NCBI GenBank assembly: GCA_009701185.1
Contig: WLKQ01000004.1
Span: forward strand, 1-53,295
DNA length: 53,295 bases
Reading direction: 5' to 3'
Origin: Actinomycetota bacterium
GTDB taxonomy: Bacteria; Actinomycetota; Actinomycetes; Nanopelagicales; Nanopelagicaceae
Under the pieces are notes generated by a model. It was not told the origin of the DNA. It ran no database searches and worked only from the letters and a program-made list of their open reading frames with translations. A program made the translations under genes and the position numbers. Positions within the stretch are counted from its first letter, which is position 1; each line of letters begins with the position of its first letter. Below are positions 18,601 to 27,390 of the stretch, in pieces.

Positions 18601-18771
18601 AATTCGCGACAATGCAGCTTCAATAAGTACCGTAGTTTTGCCCGTACCTGGTCCGCCTTGAATAACCAAGGGTGAGCCCCGATGTGCGACAGCGGCAGTT
18701 TGATCAGCAGAAAGCGTAAGTGAGGTTTGCGCAGCGCTCGAGCGCACAAGGTTGAAGCTGTCAGTACTCAC
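15670..18771 (-). CDS. adnA: AdnA subunit of the AdnAB helicase-nuclease
   Basis: Partner of AdnB with an N-terminal SF1 motor and C-terminal nuclease. Walker A GGPGTGKT (39-46) is intact, followed by DEFQES (motif II) and a VALTRAK motif VI. The nuclease has GSAIHAF, GSVDRLE, an IIDFKTG active-site block and Q-X3-Y. Four cysteines frame it: one before the nuclease (ECGVKW) and three at the end (C-X2-C-X5-C in RCKGCPVRKSC). This is the Fe-S cluster layout of AddB/RecB-type AdnA nucleases. It has 1033 residues and a GTG start without Shine-Dalgarno, first gene of the adnAB pair. Confidence 0.93.
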   Translation of the reverse strand: MSTDSFNLVRSSAAQTSLTLSADQTAAVAHRGSPLVIQGGPGTGKTTVLIEAALSRINEGQNPDSILLLTYGRERASQLRDAVALRTTKTMFEPLARTFHSLAFSIIKMKAHSQDPEPILLSGPEQESHIKELLAGDIADGYKEWPADLHAALTTHGFARELRDLILRASERGINPAQLEKLGESEGEKFWLAAAKFWQRYINSMVMREISASDAKMRIDPSELVSRATLHLHNNPDVLAKLRERFTTIMVDEFQESDPAQRALISMLVGQDVLICADADSAVGRFRGADPDGLSAALDPYREHEIILNTGFRSASTIFDVGHAYVQSIKGSPVTRKRSCGNENEGSVAVNRFRSGAEEAAFIAHQFRSAHLREGISYSNMAVILRNPGVTASALRRAFSYVGIPVASELQALAGNPAIAPFLLLARVAIKAQPLNLDTAERLLMSEFGGADSISLRRIRRAMIAARVDGDERSGTQLLVDAIDDGQLFIEGADSILRVHALLEKGRAVARNKSATADDLLWALWDNAVTSDGQKLAHAWRTQSLRPGVRGAAADRDLDAMMQLFESAARYSERFPLSGPAAFIAEIATEDIAGDVITAKGVRPDFVEILTVHSAKGREWDLVAVAGLQEGTWPNLKQRSSLLGAERLVERQRNPDIPRDQLDVIAASGLMQDEARLFHVALTRAKQSLFVTAVQRDDEEPSVFFEHIEVMVNKTDLAEPELTDVPRPITAPALVAELRSQLHGPHAQEAAALLKRLSENGIYLADPASWVGSVPISTDAPVIDADKEVIVSPSGAESFVECGVKWFLQNNGGTDGDSTAQVLGSAIHAFAAKMVQEPGTTQEDLISHLSSSWKLIDPDSGWVSASHLENAVTMLKKFVDYHSKTTRTVVDAEMRFDVTLGRARIKGSVDRLEVEADGSLFIIDFKTGGSAISNKDAKENLQLKSYQVGIAEGGFTQGQVSAGAELVYLGTDAASATIRPQHGIDLEEVKTQLNEIADGMGAATFFATINKRCKGCPVRKSCPVQSDGRTVIS

Positions 18772-18849
18772 AGAGCCAATTCAACCGCAGTGGGCTGACA
18801 ATGTGGCTTAATTGATACGGATGGCTTCAGAGCAAGCCCTGGAGTGGGA

Positions 18850-19896
18850 TTAACTACTCCATTTCTCGTAATCGCTGTCAGCAGAACATGAGAGAAGCAC
18901 GCGGCAGATTACCCCAGGCTTTTTATTTGCAATGCTAACAAATTGACCCAATGAATTTACAATTGGTGCGCTTAGAGACTCCAATACCTTTCCAGAAATC
19001 CAGATTGTATGTATATCTGTATCTTCTCCGGAATTTATATTATTGAGAATGCCATATCCAATAGATCCAGCTGGCCATTCATCGCCACCACGTGTTATCG
19101 AGATAAGAAATGCTCCGGTTACTGGCTCATCCCCTGCTGGAGCGAGCGTATTAACCACACTCTTGGTTGCAATCATAGCTAAACCATTTTCACTATCTAC
19201 GGTTGCTACGAATCCAACGATCACATTATCGTCTTGAGTAACATCTATAAATTGTCCGTCACAGTCTGCTACAGCGTCATAAGCGGTGATGAGCGCACCC
19301 TTAAAACCTTTGGCTTTTAGGGCTGCAGATAAAGTAACGCTGATTCCTGTACCTGTAGAGAAAGTTCCACCGCAATCAATTGTGTAGGTCGCTTCGAGTA
19401 AACCTGGAATCAAGCTCTGTACCAAAGCAATTGTGTCTGATGGACTAGTCCCATCTTTACCGTCAATACCATCTCTACCATCAACGCCATCAACACCGTC
19501 AACACCGTCAACACCGTCAACACCGTCAACACCATCTTCACCGTCTAAGCCATCTAAACCATTGGCTCCAGCCGGACCTGCGGGACCAATTGGTCCAGTT
19601 AAACCTGTAAGTCCAGCTAAACCGGGAAGACCATCGCGACCATTGACGCCATTAATTCCATTAATCCCATCAACTCCACGAGCACCGAGTGCGAGTTGTG
19701 TATTTCCCTTTGGGCAGGTCAACGTTCCCGGATATGTAATTGCCTTTGTTGTCTTATTTACGCACAGGATATAACCGGTTTGAGGAGTATTAGATACACC
19801 CGCACCAGAGGCGATTCCAGCAATCGCTATCAGCGGAACTATTAACGCAGCGAGTAAGTGGCTTCGAGAAAATCGTGTGGTCAGGTTTAATTTCAT
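18850..19896 (-). CDS. Secreted collagen-like repeat protein
   Basis: Signal peptide (basic start, hydrophobic stretch ending IAGIASGAG, about residues 12-33), a short Cys-containing segment (YILCVNKT ... LTCPKG), then 26 uninterrupted Gly-X-Y triplets from about residue 71 to 150 and a C-terminal domain of about 195 residues with several Cys. The triplets start and centre on Pro-poor GIN, GLD and GVD units; six GVD copies are in tandem. Such proteins form surface stalks or filaments in other bacteria; the C-terminal head is unknown to me. The ATG at 19896 is set by a complete promoter ending 6 bases upstream. The frame extends to 19953 but that would place the start upstream of the promoter. 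Confidence 0.82.
   Translation of the reverse strand: MKLNLTTRFSRSHLLAALIVPLIAIAGIASGAGVSNTPQTGYILCVNKTTKAITYPGTLTCPKGNTQLALGARGVDGINGINGVNGRDGLPGLAGLTGLTGPIGPAGPAGANGLDGLDGEDGVDGVDGVDGVDGVDGVDGRDGIDGKDGTSPSDTIALVQSLIPGLLEATYTIDCGGTFSTGTGISVTLSAALKAKGFKGALITAYDAVADCDGQFIDVTQDDNVIVGFVATVDSENGLAMIATKSVVNTLAPAGDEPVTGAFLISITRGGDEWPAGSIGYGILNNINSGEDTDIHTIWISGKVLESLSAPIVNSLGQFVSIANKKPGVICRVLLSCSADSDYEKWSS
19481..19533. repeat. Nine-base tandem repeats encoding Gly-Val-Asp
   Basis: The unit CAACACCGT (plus strand) and near copies such as CAACGCCAT follow each other about six times. Because the unit is a multiple of three, copy-number change would lengthen or shorten the collagen-like region by one triplet without a frameshift. 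Confidence 0.85.
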
Positions 19897-19902
19897 AGCG
19901 TG

Positions 19903-19931
19903 AATATAACCAGACGAATTACCGCAGACAA
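19903..19931 (-). promoter_or_regulatory. Strong promoter of the collagen-like gene (leaderless)
   Basis: On the minus strand TTGTCT (19926-19931), a 17-base spacer and TATATT (19903-19908), with the ATG beginning 6 bases after the -10. There is no Shine-Dalgarno. The same -35, spacing and start distance occur before the P450 gene. Confidence 0.75.
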
Positions 19932-19988
19932 GAGTTTTGAGCGTAGTTTTCACACCCTTGGATCTGACAATTGGCTAGCTAACAGGCT

Positions 19989-21887
19989 TTAAACGTTCTG
20001 GTTGGCCTTCTTGGCGCGGGCAGTTGTACGGGCGCGCTCGTTACCATCAAGGACCACCTTGCGGATTCGAACTACGGCCGGAGTAACTTCTACGCACTCA
20101 TCTTCGCGACAGAACTCCAAAGCACCTTCCATGTTCAGCTTCTTAGGCGGAATCAAACGCTCTGATTCATCAGTACCTGAAGCGCGCATGTTAGTAAGCT
20201 TCTTTTCGCGAACACAGTTAACGTCCATGTCATCGCTGCGAGAGTTCTCGCCAATAACCATACCTTCATAAACTTCATCGCCTGGTTCAACGAAAATGCT
20301 TCCGCGATCTTGCGTTCCATACAGTGCGTATGACGTAACGGTTCCCATGCGATCTGAAACAAGTGAACCTGTTCCGCGTGTACGGATATCTCCGTGCCAT
20401 GCCTCGTAACCATCGAATACGTGGTGGAGCAAACCTGTGCCGCGAGTTTCAGTTAAGAACTCAGTACGGAAACCAATAAGTCCACGTGAAGGTACTTTGT
20501 AGTCAAGACGAATCCAGCCAGTGCCATGGTTAACCATCTGCTCCATGCGTCCCTTACGAAGTGCCATCAACTGAGTAAGCACACCGAGATATTCTTCAGG
20601 TGCATCAATTGTTAAGCGCTCCATCGGTTCGTGAACTTTGCCATCGATCTTCTTAATAACTACCTGTGGCTTACCAACAGTTAATTCAAAACCTTCGCGC
20701 TTCATGATTTCAACAAGCACTGCAAGCTGAAGCTCTCCACGACCTTGAACTTCCCAAGTATCTGGACGCTCTGTTGTTAATACACGCAATGACACGTTAC
20801 CAACGAGCTCGGCATCAAGGCGGCCCTTAACTTGGCGTGCAGTAAGTAGTTTTCCACTCTTGCCAGCAAGAGGTGAAGTATTAATACCAATAGTCATCGA
20901 AATCGATGGCTCATCAACAATAATCAATGGCAATGCATGTGGGTTTTCGTTATCGGCAAGCGTTTCACCCAAAGTAATTGTTTCAATTCCAGCTACCGCA
21001 ATAATGTCGCCGGGATGGGCTTCAAGGGTAGGTACGCGCTCTAGGGCTTCAGTAATTAATAGCTCTGAAATCTTTACGCGCTCTGTGGTTCCATCAGTCT
21101 TGATCCATGTGACGTTCTGACCCTTTTTAATTACACCTTCGCGCACGCGGCATAAAGCTAAGCGGCCAAGAAATGGTGAAGAGTCAAGGTTAGTTACGTG
21201 AGCCTGCAGTGGTGCACCTTCGTGATATTCAGGTGCTGGAATTGCAGAGAAGATAGTGTCAAATAAAACATCTAAGTTTTCTTCTTCAGGCATTCCACCA
21301 TCTGCTGGACGCTTCAGTGATGCACGGCCAGCTTTAGCCGATGCGTACACAACTGGAAACTCAATCTGTGTTTCATTGGCATCGAGATCTAAAAATAGTT
21401 CGTACGCTTCATCGACAACTTCTGCGATACGTGAATCGGGACGGTCAACTTTATTGATAACTAAAATAACTGGCAGATTCTTCTCTAGCGCCTTGCGCAA
21501 AACGAAACGTGTTTGAGGCAACGGACCTTCAGATGCATCGACCAACAAGATAACGCCATCGACCATTTCTAATCCGCGCTCTACTTCGCCACCAAAATCG
21601 GCGTGGCCTGGTGTATCAATAATGTTAACAATTGTGTCGCCACGCTTTACCGCAGTGTTCTTCGCAAGAATCGTAATTCCCTTTTCGCGCTCTAGATCCA
21701 TTGAATCCATCATGCGCTCTTGGCCTTCGCCCTGCTTCTTGTATGCAGCAAAAGCACCTGACTGCCACAACATCGCATCAACTAATGTTGTTTTACCGTG
21801 GTCAACGTGCGCAATGATGGCAACGTTACGTAGGTTCTCGCGCTTTTTAAGCGGCAGGTCTTTAAGGTGTGCTTGAGTCTTGGCCAC
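19989..21887 (-). CDS. typA: Translational GTPase TypA/BipA
   Basis: Ribosome-associated GTPase of the EF-G/LepA class involved in assembly of the large subunit and stress growth. G1 is AHVDHGKTT (26-34), G3 DTPGHADF and G4 NKVD. Domains II, III and V follow, and the C-terminus has the TypA-specific block with GLIGFRTEFLT and the RKKLTNMR-like KKLTNMRASGTDE. 632 residues, family-typical. It starts at GTG 21887, with AGGAAAG about 9 bases upstream. It appears monocistronic. Confidence 0.97.
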   Translation of the reverse strand: MAKTQAHLKDLPLKKRENLRNVAIIAHVDHGKTTLVDAMLWQSGAFAAYKKQGEGQERMMDSMDLEREKGITILAKNTAVKRGDTIVNIIDTPGHADFGGEVERGLEMVDGVILLVDASEGPLPQTRFVLRKALEKNLPVILVINKVDRPDSRIAEVVDEAYELFLDLDANETQIEFPVVYASAKAGRASLKRPADGGMPEEENLDVLFDTIFSAIPAPEYHEGAPLQAHVTNLDSSPFLGRLALCRVREGVIKKGQNVTWIKTDGTTERVKISELLITEALERVPTLEAHPGDIIAVAGIETITLGETLADNENPHALPLIIVDEPSISMTIGINTSPLAGKSGKLLTARQVKGRLDAELVGNVSLRVLTTERPDTWEVQGRGELQLAVLVEIMKREGFELTVGKPQVVIKKIDGKVHEPMERLTIDAPEEYLGVLTQLMALRKGRMEQMVNHGTGWIRLDYKVPSRGLIGFRTEFLTETRGTGLLHHVFDGYEAWHGDIRTRGTGSLVSDRMGTVTSYALYGTQDRGSIFVEPGDEVYEGMVIGENSRSDDMDVNCVREKKLTNMRASGTDESERLIPPKKLNMEGALEFCREDECVEVTPAVVRIRKVVLDGNERARTTARAKKANQNV

Positions 21888-22025
21888 GAAAACTACTTTC
21901 CTAAGGAAGCCAGCCGTTATCAGGCCTTGCCTCTATCCAACGATTTGGGTATTTCTGAGGCCAAGTCACCGGCCGCACGTGGTTATTCTACCTTTGGCAG
22001 TGGATAAGGACTAATCAAGGCGTAA

Positions 22026-24248
22026 TTAACTGATTAATCCCGCTTCACGAAGGAGGGCGGCTAAAAGCGGCGCCATTTTCGTGCCGAATGCCTCCGAGAA
22101 ATGCGCACCATCATAGAAAACTGGCGTGTTATCAATAATTGGTGGACAGCTCCCTAAATCACAAATCCAACTTTTCATATCAATAAACAAGCCGCCGACC
22201 GATTCAGTCGAGTATTTCTGAATCTGAACATAGTTCCGATAGGCGTTGATTGTGCCGAAGCAACTTCTTTTAATTGCACCTTGGGCATTTGTGCAATTAA
22301 CTAAATCAGTTCCCCATCCAGAATCTGGAACACCAAATGAAATAATCTTTGAGGGCAATTTGTGCAGCGTCTGCAAAGAACGTTGCAAGCCTTCTTCCCA
22401 TAATTGATCATGGGCATCGCCTGAGTCTTTATCACCATTTGCAATCGGATGGTAGGGCTGCTCTGACATGAAAATTAAATCTGGCGGATTAGCCTTTAAA
22501 TAATCAAAGCTCCATTCACGGTGTTGTGGGCACGAGGTAATAAGTCCACCTGCTTCACCCCAGTGAATTGGCATGACATCGGCCACCATGCACTCACGCA
22601 TGTTCAATGCGATTACATGCCATTGAGTCAGATCAAGTGCACCCAGAATCATTGTGTAGGTTGCAAGCGCATAGGAATCACCCAGAATCACTGCAGTTTT
22701 AGTTGCACTCTTATTTCCAAATTCACATGTAACTTCTTTAATTGCTACATCCATGCACAAACGCCACTGTGCATCACGAAGTGGAATAAGTTGTGAGATA
22801 GTTGGAAAAATACTCTTCGGCACTGTAAATAAACTATTTCCAGCACTCACCTTGGATTTAAAGGCTGCTAACAATTCACTGTAGGTAAATGCCTTTTGTG
22901 GTGATTGGCTTGCCTCAACTATCGGTGATGCCGTTGGTGATGCATCAGTAATAGCTGCTGTTGGGCTTGGGGATGCGATCACTTCCGGTGCCAGTGAGGC
23001 ATCTGGTGTGGATACCCCTGATGGTGAACTGGTGCTAGTTGCAGTAGCTACTGGATTTTTAACTGTGGCACTATCAAACCAGCCATTGCCACCGGTTAAA
23101 ACAAGCACACCTACAAGTGAAGTTATCAGCAAAGAAGCAATTTTAGTTCTGCTACTTATCTTGATTGGCGTCAGAAAATTACTCGGCACAGGCAATCTAC
23201 GTATTGGGTGTTCGATAAATCGATAACTAAGAATTGAGAGTAAAACCGTGCTCACGATAACTATGAGATTCTTGGTGAGCGTGGAAACAGTCAGCTGATC
23301 TTTCACAATAATGATGACTAACCAATGCCAGAGATACATTGAATACGATATTTTTCCCACATAAGCTATTGATTTGCGGCCTAAGTTCGCACCTACCAGT
23401 GTGAGTTTCGATGACTTAGTTTCGCTCACAAGAATTAAAGCGGTTCCGATCGTAGGTACAAGTGCATTCCACCCTGGGAAATGTGAGCCACCATCAAATG
23501 AAATCGTTGCCCAGATTATGAGCAACAATCCACTGGCCGACATGAGCTGACCAATAAAGGGCTTTAGGGTAAATCTAAACAGTGAGAGTGCCACTAGTGC
23601 GCCAATGCCTAATTCATATGCGCGATCAAAGCTTGAAAAATAGGATTGCGCAGAACTCGTTTGTGATGCACTAATTGCATGGGCGAGTGAAAGCGTTGAA
23701 ATTAATGAGACTGTAATAATCGGCAGAATCAGCCATGACGTAGTTTTAATCTTGATACGCGCAACAAGCAGGAAGAGGGCTGGGAAAACCACATAGAACT
23801 GCTCTTCAACAGCAAGAGACCAGTAGTGCTGAAGAGGTGATACTGCCTGAGCTTGAGCAAAGTAATTGAGTGACTCCCGCATGAAATGGAGATTGGCCGA
23901 AAATAAACTGGCCCAGATTGCATCGTTTTTTACTTGGGTAAATCGGGCTTGGCTATAAGCAAGATTTGCATAAATAAGCGCGATCACAATCACTGTGATC
24001 GCCATTGGGACAATGCGCTTGATGCGCCTTAAATAGAAGCTGCGAAAAGATATCCACCCAGTCTTTGCGCCTACTAAATTATTTTGGTACTCATCAATCA
24101 AAATACTGGTAATCAAATAGCCCGAGATTACAAAGAAGATATCAACGCCAATGTATCCACCCGTAAAGCCAGCGATACCTAAGTGAGCAAAAATTACTAG
24201 GGTGACTGCAAGCGCACGTAGCCCATCAATTTCGCTACGATATTTCAT
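22026..24248 (-). CDS. Membrane acyltransferase (AT3, OafA/YrhL type) with SGNH hydrolase domain
   Basis: Two-part enzyme that O-acetylates extracytoplasmic glycans. Residues 1 to about 380 are the acyltransferase-3 membrane domain, with about ten helices, the early His in FAHLG and the conserved FFVISGYLI and RRIKRI motifs. A Ser/Thr/Pro-rich linker (about 385-450) exposes a periplasm-side SGNH domain with nucleophile motif ILGDSYA and a C-terminal D-G-A-H-F catalytic pair. The glycan target (cell-wall polysaccharide, peptidoglycan or glycolipid) cannot be told. The ATG has a TAGAAT box 6 bases upstream and no Shine-Dalgarno. Confidence 0.9.
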   Translation of the reverse strand: MKYRSEIDGLRALAVTLVIFAHLGIAGFTGGYIGVDIFFVISGYLITSILIDEYQNNLVGAKTGWISFRSFYLRRIKRIVPMAITVIVIALIYANLAYSQARFTQVKNDAIWASLFSANLHFMRESLNYFAQAQAVSPLQHYWSLAVEEQFYVVFPALFLLVARIKIKTTSWLILPIITVSLISTLSLAHAISASQTSSAQSYFSSFDRAYELGIGALVALSLFRFTLKPFIGQLMSASGLLLIIWATISFDGGSHFPGWNALVPTIGTALILVSETKSSKLTLVGANLGRKSIAYVGKISYSMYLWHWLVIIIVKDQLTVSTLTKNLIVIVSTVLLSILSYRFIEHPIRRLPVPSNFLTPIKISSRTKIASLLITSLVGVLVLTGGNGWFDSATVKNPVATATSTSSPSGVSTPDASLAPEVIASPSPTAAITDASPTASPIVEASQSPQKAFTYSELLAAFKSKVSAGNSLFTVPKSIFPTISQLIPLRDAQWRLCMDVAIKEVTCEFGNKSATKTAVILGDSYALATYTMILGALDLTQWHVIALNMRECMVADVMPIHWGEAGGLITSCPQHREWSFDYLKANPPDLIFMSEQPYHPIANGDKDSGDAHDQLWEEGLQRSLQTLHKLPSKIISFGVPDSGWGTDLVNCTNAQGAIKRSCFGTINAYRNYVQIQKYSTESVGGLFIDMKSWICDLGSCPPIIDNTPVFYDGAHFSEAFGTKMAPLLAALLREAGLIS

Positions 24249-24254
24249 CGTTGG

Positions 24255-24260
24255 ATTCTA
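24255..24260 (-). promoter_or_regulatory. -10 box for the acyltransferase gene (leaderless)
   Basis: TAGAAT on the minus strand, 6 bases, then the ATG at 24248. No recognisable -35 at 16-18 bases. The rest of 24249-24363 shows nothing else. Confidence 0.45.
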
Positions 24261-24363
24261 GGTTACGAACGCAGTTATCGCGCAGTTAACCAGCGGCACA
24301 ATTATTACTTGATTCCGGCCTGCACTACATGTGCAACCGTTGCATTCTCCCACAGCTCGCTTA

Positions 24364-25548
24364 TCACGATTGTGAATCTTCTAGTATTGAACGAAGATCC
24401 CCAATAAGACGCGTTGCACGGTCATCTTCAACTACCCCGCCACGCATTTCACTTGTGACAAAGGCAAATCCAATTTTGTGTTCGGGGTCAGCAAAAGCGC
24501 ACTGTCCTCCAGCGCCATCGTGGCCGAATGAAGATTGAGTTAAATACCCTCGTGCTGCTGAATCTAGTTGAAAGCCCATTCCAAACTTAGAATAAGGCGG
24601 CTCAAGATCTGTGAATGGTTTTCCCTCTGACTGTACTTTTGTTACGTACTGCACTGTCTCATCACTTAACAACCTAATGCCATCTGTCTCATGTACCACT
24701 GAAGACCAAATTTTAGAAATTCCATGGGCTGTAGAGATTCCACCAGCTCCAGATATTTCTGCGGCATGAACGGCTCGTGAATTAAACCCTTCGTTCTTTC
24801 CCACAAGATTCATGGAGAATGCGTGACCCAATGTGAGAGAGCGAATAAGGAAATTACCTGCATCAGTATTTTGTTCCTGTAGATCCACAAAAAACGATAT
24901 TAAATCTGCATGCGCATAGGAAGGTGCAACTTTACTTTCTAACTCCGACGGCAGACTTAGCCACGTGTCAGCCTTGAGAGGTGAACTAATTTCCTTTGCT
25001 AAATATTGTCCGGGAGACATTCCGGTTACTCTGCGAATTAATTCACCAGTCAACCAACCATGTGTAATCGCATGATAGGCATACGCACTACCCGGTTCCC
25101 ACGTAGGTGCTTCATGTTCTATTTTAGAAACCATGTAATCCCAGTTAATTACCTGCTCCGGGTTAATATCATCAGCAAAAAATGGAACGCCGGCTTGGTG
25201 TGAAACGAGTTGGCCAATAGTGGTCTTTTCTTTGCCTGCACCTTGGTACTCGGGCCAATACTTAATAACCAAATCGTCATAACTAAACTTCTTAGCCTGA
25301 AACAGTTGAGCCAAGGCCAATGACATCAATCCTTTTGTAGAGGAGAAAACAACTACCTTCGTGTCTTCATTCCATGTTGCATTGGTATCTCTATTTGCTA
25401 ATCCACCCCACAAATTAACGATGTTTATCCCTCTGTGCCAGATAGAGAGTGCGGCACCAGATTCAGGTGCTTGGGTGATGATCTCTTGAAAGCTTTTCTT
25501 TATCTTTTCAAAGCCATCGGCAACAAAGCCTCCTACGTGTGAGCTCAT
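24364..25548 (-). CDS. Serine hydrolase of the beta-lactamase/EstB family
   Basis: Class C beta-lactamase fold serine hydrolase, acting as esterase, amidase or peptidase rather than as a resistance enzyme. The S-X-X-K motif is Ser69-Ser-Thr-Lys72, the catalytic tyrosine is probably Tyr158 in YAYHAITHGW, and a late HDGAGGQ block stands where KTG lies in beta-lactamases. There is no signal peptide. It is the last gene of the sugar operon, 2 bases after the glycosidase, so the likely role is removing an acyl or ester group from the imported sugar; that role is inference. Confidence 0.85.
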   Translation of the reverse strand: MSSHVGGFVADGFEKIKKSFQEIITQAPESGAALSIWHRGINIVNLWGGLANRDTNATWNEDTKVVVFSSTKGLMSLALAQLFQAKKFSYDDLVIKYWPEYQGAGKEKTTIGQLVSHQAGVPFFADDINPEQVINWDYMVSKIEHEAPTWEPGSAYAYHAITHGWLTGELIRRVTGMSPGQYLAKEISSPLKADTWLSLPSELESKVAPSYAHADLISFFVDLQEQNTDAGNFLIRSLTLGHAFSMNLVGKNEGFNSRAVHAAEISGAGGISTAHGISKIWSSVVHETDGIRLLSDETVQYVTKVQSEGKPFTDLEPPYSKFGMGFQLDSAARGYLTQSSFGHDGAGGQCAFADPEHKIGFAFVTSEMRGGVVEDDRATRLIGDLRSILEDSQS

Positions 25549-25550
25549 TG

Positions 25551-26549
25551 TTACTTCCCCTCCGACTTAATTCGTAGCCCATATGTGGACTGAAAAGCAT
25601 TGGTGACATCAATTGGATTATCTATATAGCCTTGAAAATCTGCACCTACAAAGTTAAGCCATGCAATAGCAAGCAATCTCTCTTCATCGTGAATAATTCT
25701 GGCGGCATAGTGTGGTTCCTCTAAGAAAGGCTCGTTTTCAACTTTCCACACACCATCAAAAGTTGATGCGCGCATGATGCCATTGCCGGTCCATGTCCTC
25801 TCACCTCTAGCTACCCTTGTTGCTGCATGGTTATTGGCTGCTAAACAAAATGAAATCACTAGCTCTGAATCAGTTGAGTGCATCAGTTGCGGCACTTCAT
25901 AGTGACCAAACTCAGACTCCACCTTCAACGGCTCACACACCTGCCATTGAAGTAAATCTTTAGACCTTGCAACACCGATAGTGCCACGTGCATCGTAAGA
26001 ACCTGTGTTAGATCGAGCAGTAATAAGCATGACCCATTCACCAGTTGAAGCCTCTTTGAAAACCCAAGGATCACGCCACGCCTCTTCATACCAACTTGAC
26101 TGTCCCTCTTGTTTTTCTTCCATCACTTGAGCAGCTTTTTCATACCAGCGAGCATCTGCCTCGGTAACAAAACCCTCTTTTTTATCCCAACTCATCAAAT
26201 CCGTTGACGTAGCAACACCAATACGTTGAACAAAACCATTCTCTTTTGATTTATTGGTACCTGTATAAAACATATGCCACACACCAGCATCAGATTTGAT
26301 AATACTTCCGGTCCAAATAGCTCTGTCATCCCAAGCTCCATGTGCGCTTGGCTCTAGAGCTGTTCCTACGTACTGCCAGTTAATAAGATCTGGCGAAGTT
26401 GCGTGACCAACAGTTGCGTTTGCATGGCGTAAATCAGGATTAATTAAAGAGCGTGGGGCTTGAAGAAAAAAGATATGCCAATCGCCATCGACCTTTTCAG
26501 GCGCAAGCCAAAGATCCCATACCCATGTTTCTTCTAAGGTTAATGTCAT
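25551..26549 (-). CDS. Five-bladed beta-propeller glycosidase (GH32/GH68/GH43-like)
   Basis: Cytoplasmic glycosidase of 332 residues without signal peptide. Acidic residues are placed like the triad of GH-J enzymes: Asp12 in WDLW near the N-terminus, Asp160 in WRDPWVF and Glu218 in YEVPQL. Repeated motifs such as ATSPDLINW, ATSTDLMSWDK and ARSKDLLQWQ mark successive blades. The C-terminal beta-sandwich of GH32 is missing, so it is a bare propeller. The WD-x-W and RDP features lean towards fructoside-active GH32/GH68, but GH43 or a new family is possible. It follows the permease genes, so it should act on the imported oligosaccharide. Confidence 0.75.
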   Translation of the reverse strand: MTLTLEETWVWDLWLAPEKVDGDWHIFFLQAPRSLINPDLRHANATVGHATSPDLINWQYVGTALEPSAHGAWDDRAIWTGSIIKSDAGVWHMFYTGTNKSKENGFVQRIGVATSTDLMSWDKKEGFVTEADARWYEKAAQVMEEKQEGQSSWYEEAWRDPWVFKEASTGEWVMLITARSNTGSYDARGTIGVARSKDLLQWQVCEPLKVESEFGHYEVPQLMHSTDSELVISFCLAANNHAATRVARGERTWTGNGIMRASTFDGVWKVENEPFLEEPHYAARIIHDEERLLAIAWLNFVGADFQGYIDNPIDVTNAFQSTYGLRIKSEGK

Positions 26550-26565
26550 TAGTGAGTAAGGCTCT

Positions 26566-27390
26566 TTATGCCTTAATAGCGCCTTGAAGTAGAGAGCTAA
26601 TAAATTTACGCTGGAAAATTAAGAACAAAATTAGTGAAGGCGCGATGATGATCAGTGCTGATGCGCTGATAAGCGGGATGCTGATCCAATACTGGCCCTG
26701 GAAAAAGGTCAAAGCGCCAGCAACGGTTCGCTTAAGTGGATCATCAATGAGAACTACACCCAAAATAAATTGGTTCCACGTCCAGATAAAGATAATCACG
26801 GCAAGGGCAGAGAGTGAAGGTATCGCCAGTGGCATATGAATTCTGCGGAACTCTTGGAACTCACTTGCTCCATCCACTTTGGCGGCTTCAGAGATTTCAC
26901 TTGGTATACGCAAGAAGTGGGCCCTCATCCAAAAAATACTAAATGGCATGAAGAGCGCGATAAGTGGGAACACGATCGCAAGTTGAGTGTTAAGTAAGTG
27001 AAGCCGATCAACTTGGTAATACAAAGGAACGATTATGGATTCAAAAGGAATGGTTAGTCCGAGTAGGAAGAAAAAGAACAGCGCTGAATGTCCACGAATC
27101 TTCATCTTTCCAATGGCATACCCAGCCATGGTTGCAAAGAGCAAAGTAACTGGTACTACTAATAAAACAATAAAAATACTGGACTTCATCAACTCCAGCA
27201 CGTGACCACCCGAAAATGCCTCTTTGTAGTTGCCCCATTGAGGATCTTTCGGCCATGAAAGACCGAGCGGTGTTGTGTCAGCAGGCTCTAATGAAGCTGA
27301 AAACATACTTAGGATCGGAAGCACCGTGCATATCACAGCGACGATGAGCAGAGCTCTACCAATTATTTTTTCAGACAAGGTTGTAATCAT
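26566..27390 (-). CDS. Carbohydrate ABC transporter permease, MalG-type
   Basis: Inner-membrane subunit of a CUT1 sugar importer with six predicted helices and the cytoplasmic EAA loop (EAAKVDGASEFQEFRRI) that docks the ATPase. 274 residues. Its ATG overlaps the stop codon of the MalF-type permease (ATGA). No ATP-binding subunit is encoded here; such systems commonly share one MsmK/MalK-type ATPase encoded elsewhere. Confidence 0.93.
   Translation of the reverse strand: MITTLSEKIIGRALLIVAVICTVLPILSMFSASLEPADTTPLGLSWPKDPQWGNYKEAFSGGHVLELMKSSIFIVLLVVPVTLLFATMAGYAIGKMKIRGHSALFFFFLLGLTIPFESIIVPLYYQVDRLHLLNTQLAIVFPLIALFMPFSIFWMRAHFLRIPSEISEAAKVDGASEFQEFRRIHMPLAIPSLSALAVIIFIWTWNQFILGVVLIDDPLKRTVAGALTFFQGQYWISIPLISASALIIIAPSLILFLIFQRKFISSLLQGAIKA

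Noticed and set aside
19481-19533. CRISPR-like short repeats
   Set aside because: The units are 9 bases, in tandem and in coding phase, with no spacers.
19433-19774. Plus-strand ORF rich in Ser-Thr-Pro repeats
   Set aside because: It is the mirror frame of the Gly-Val-Asp collagen repeats on the minus strand.
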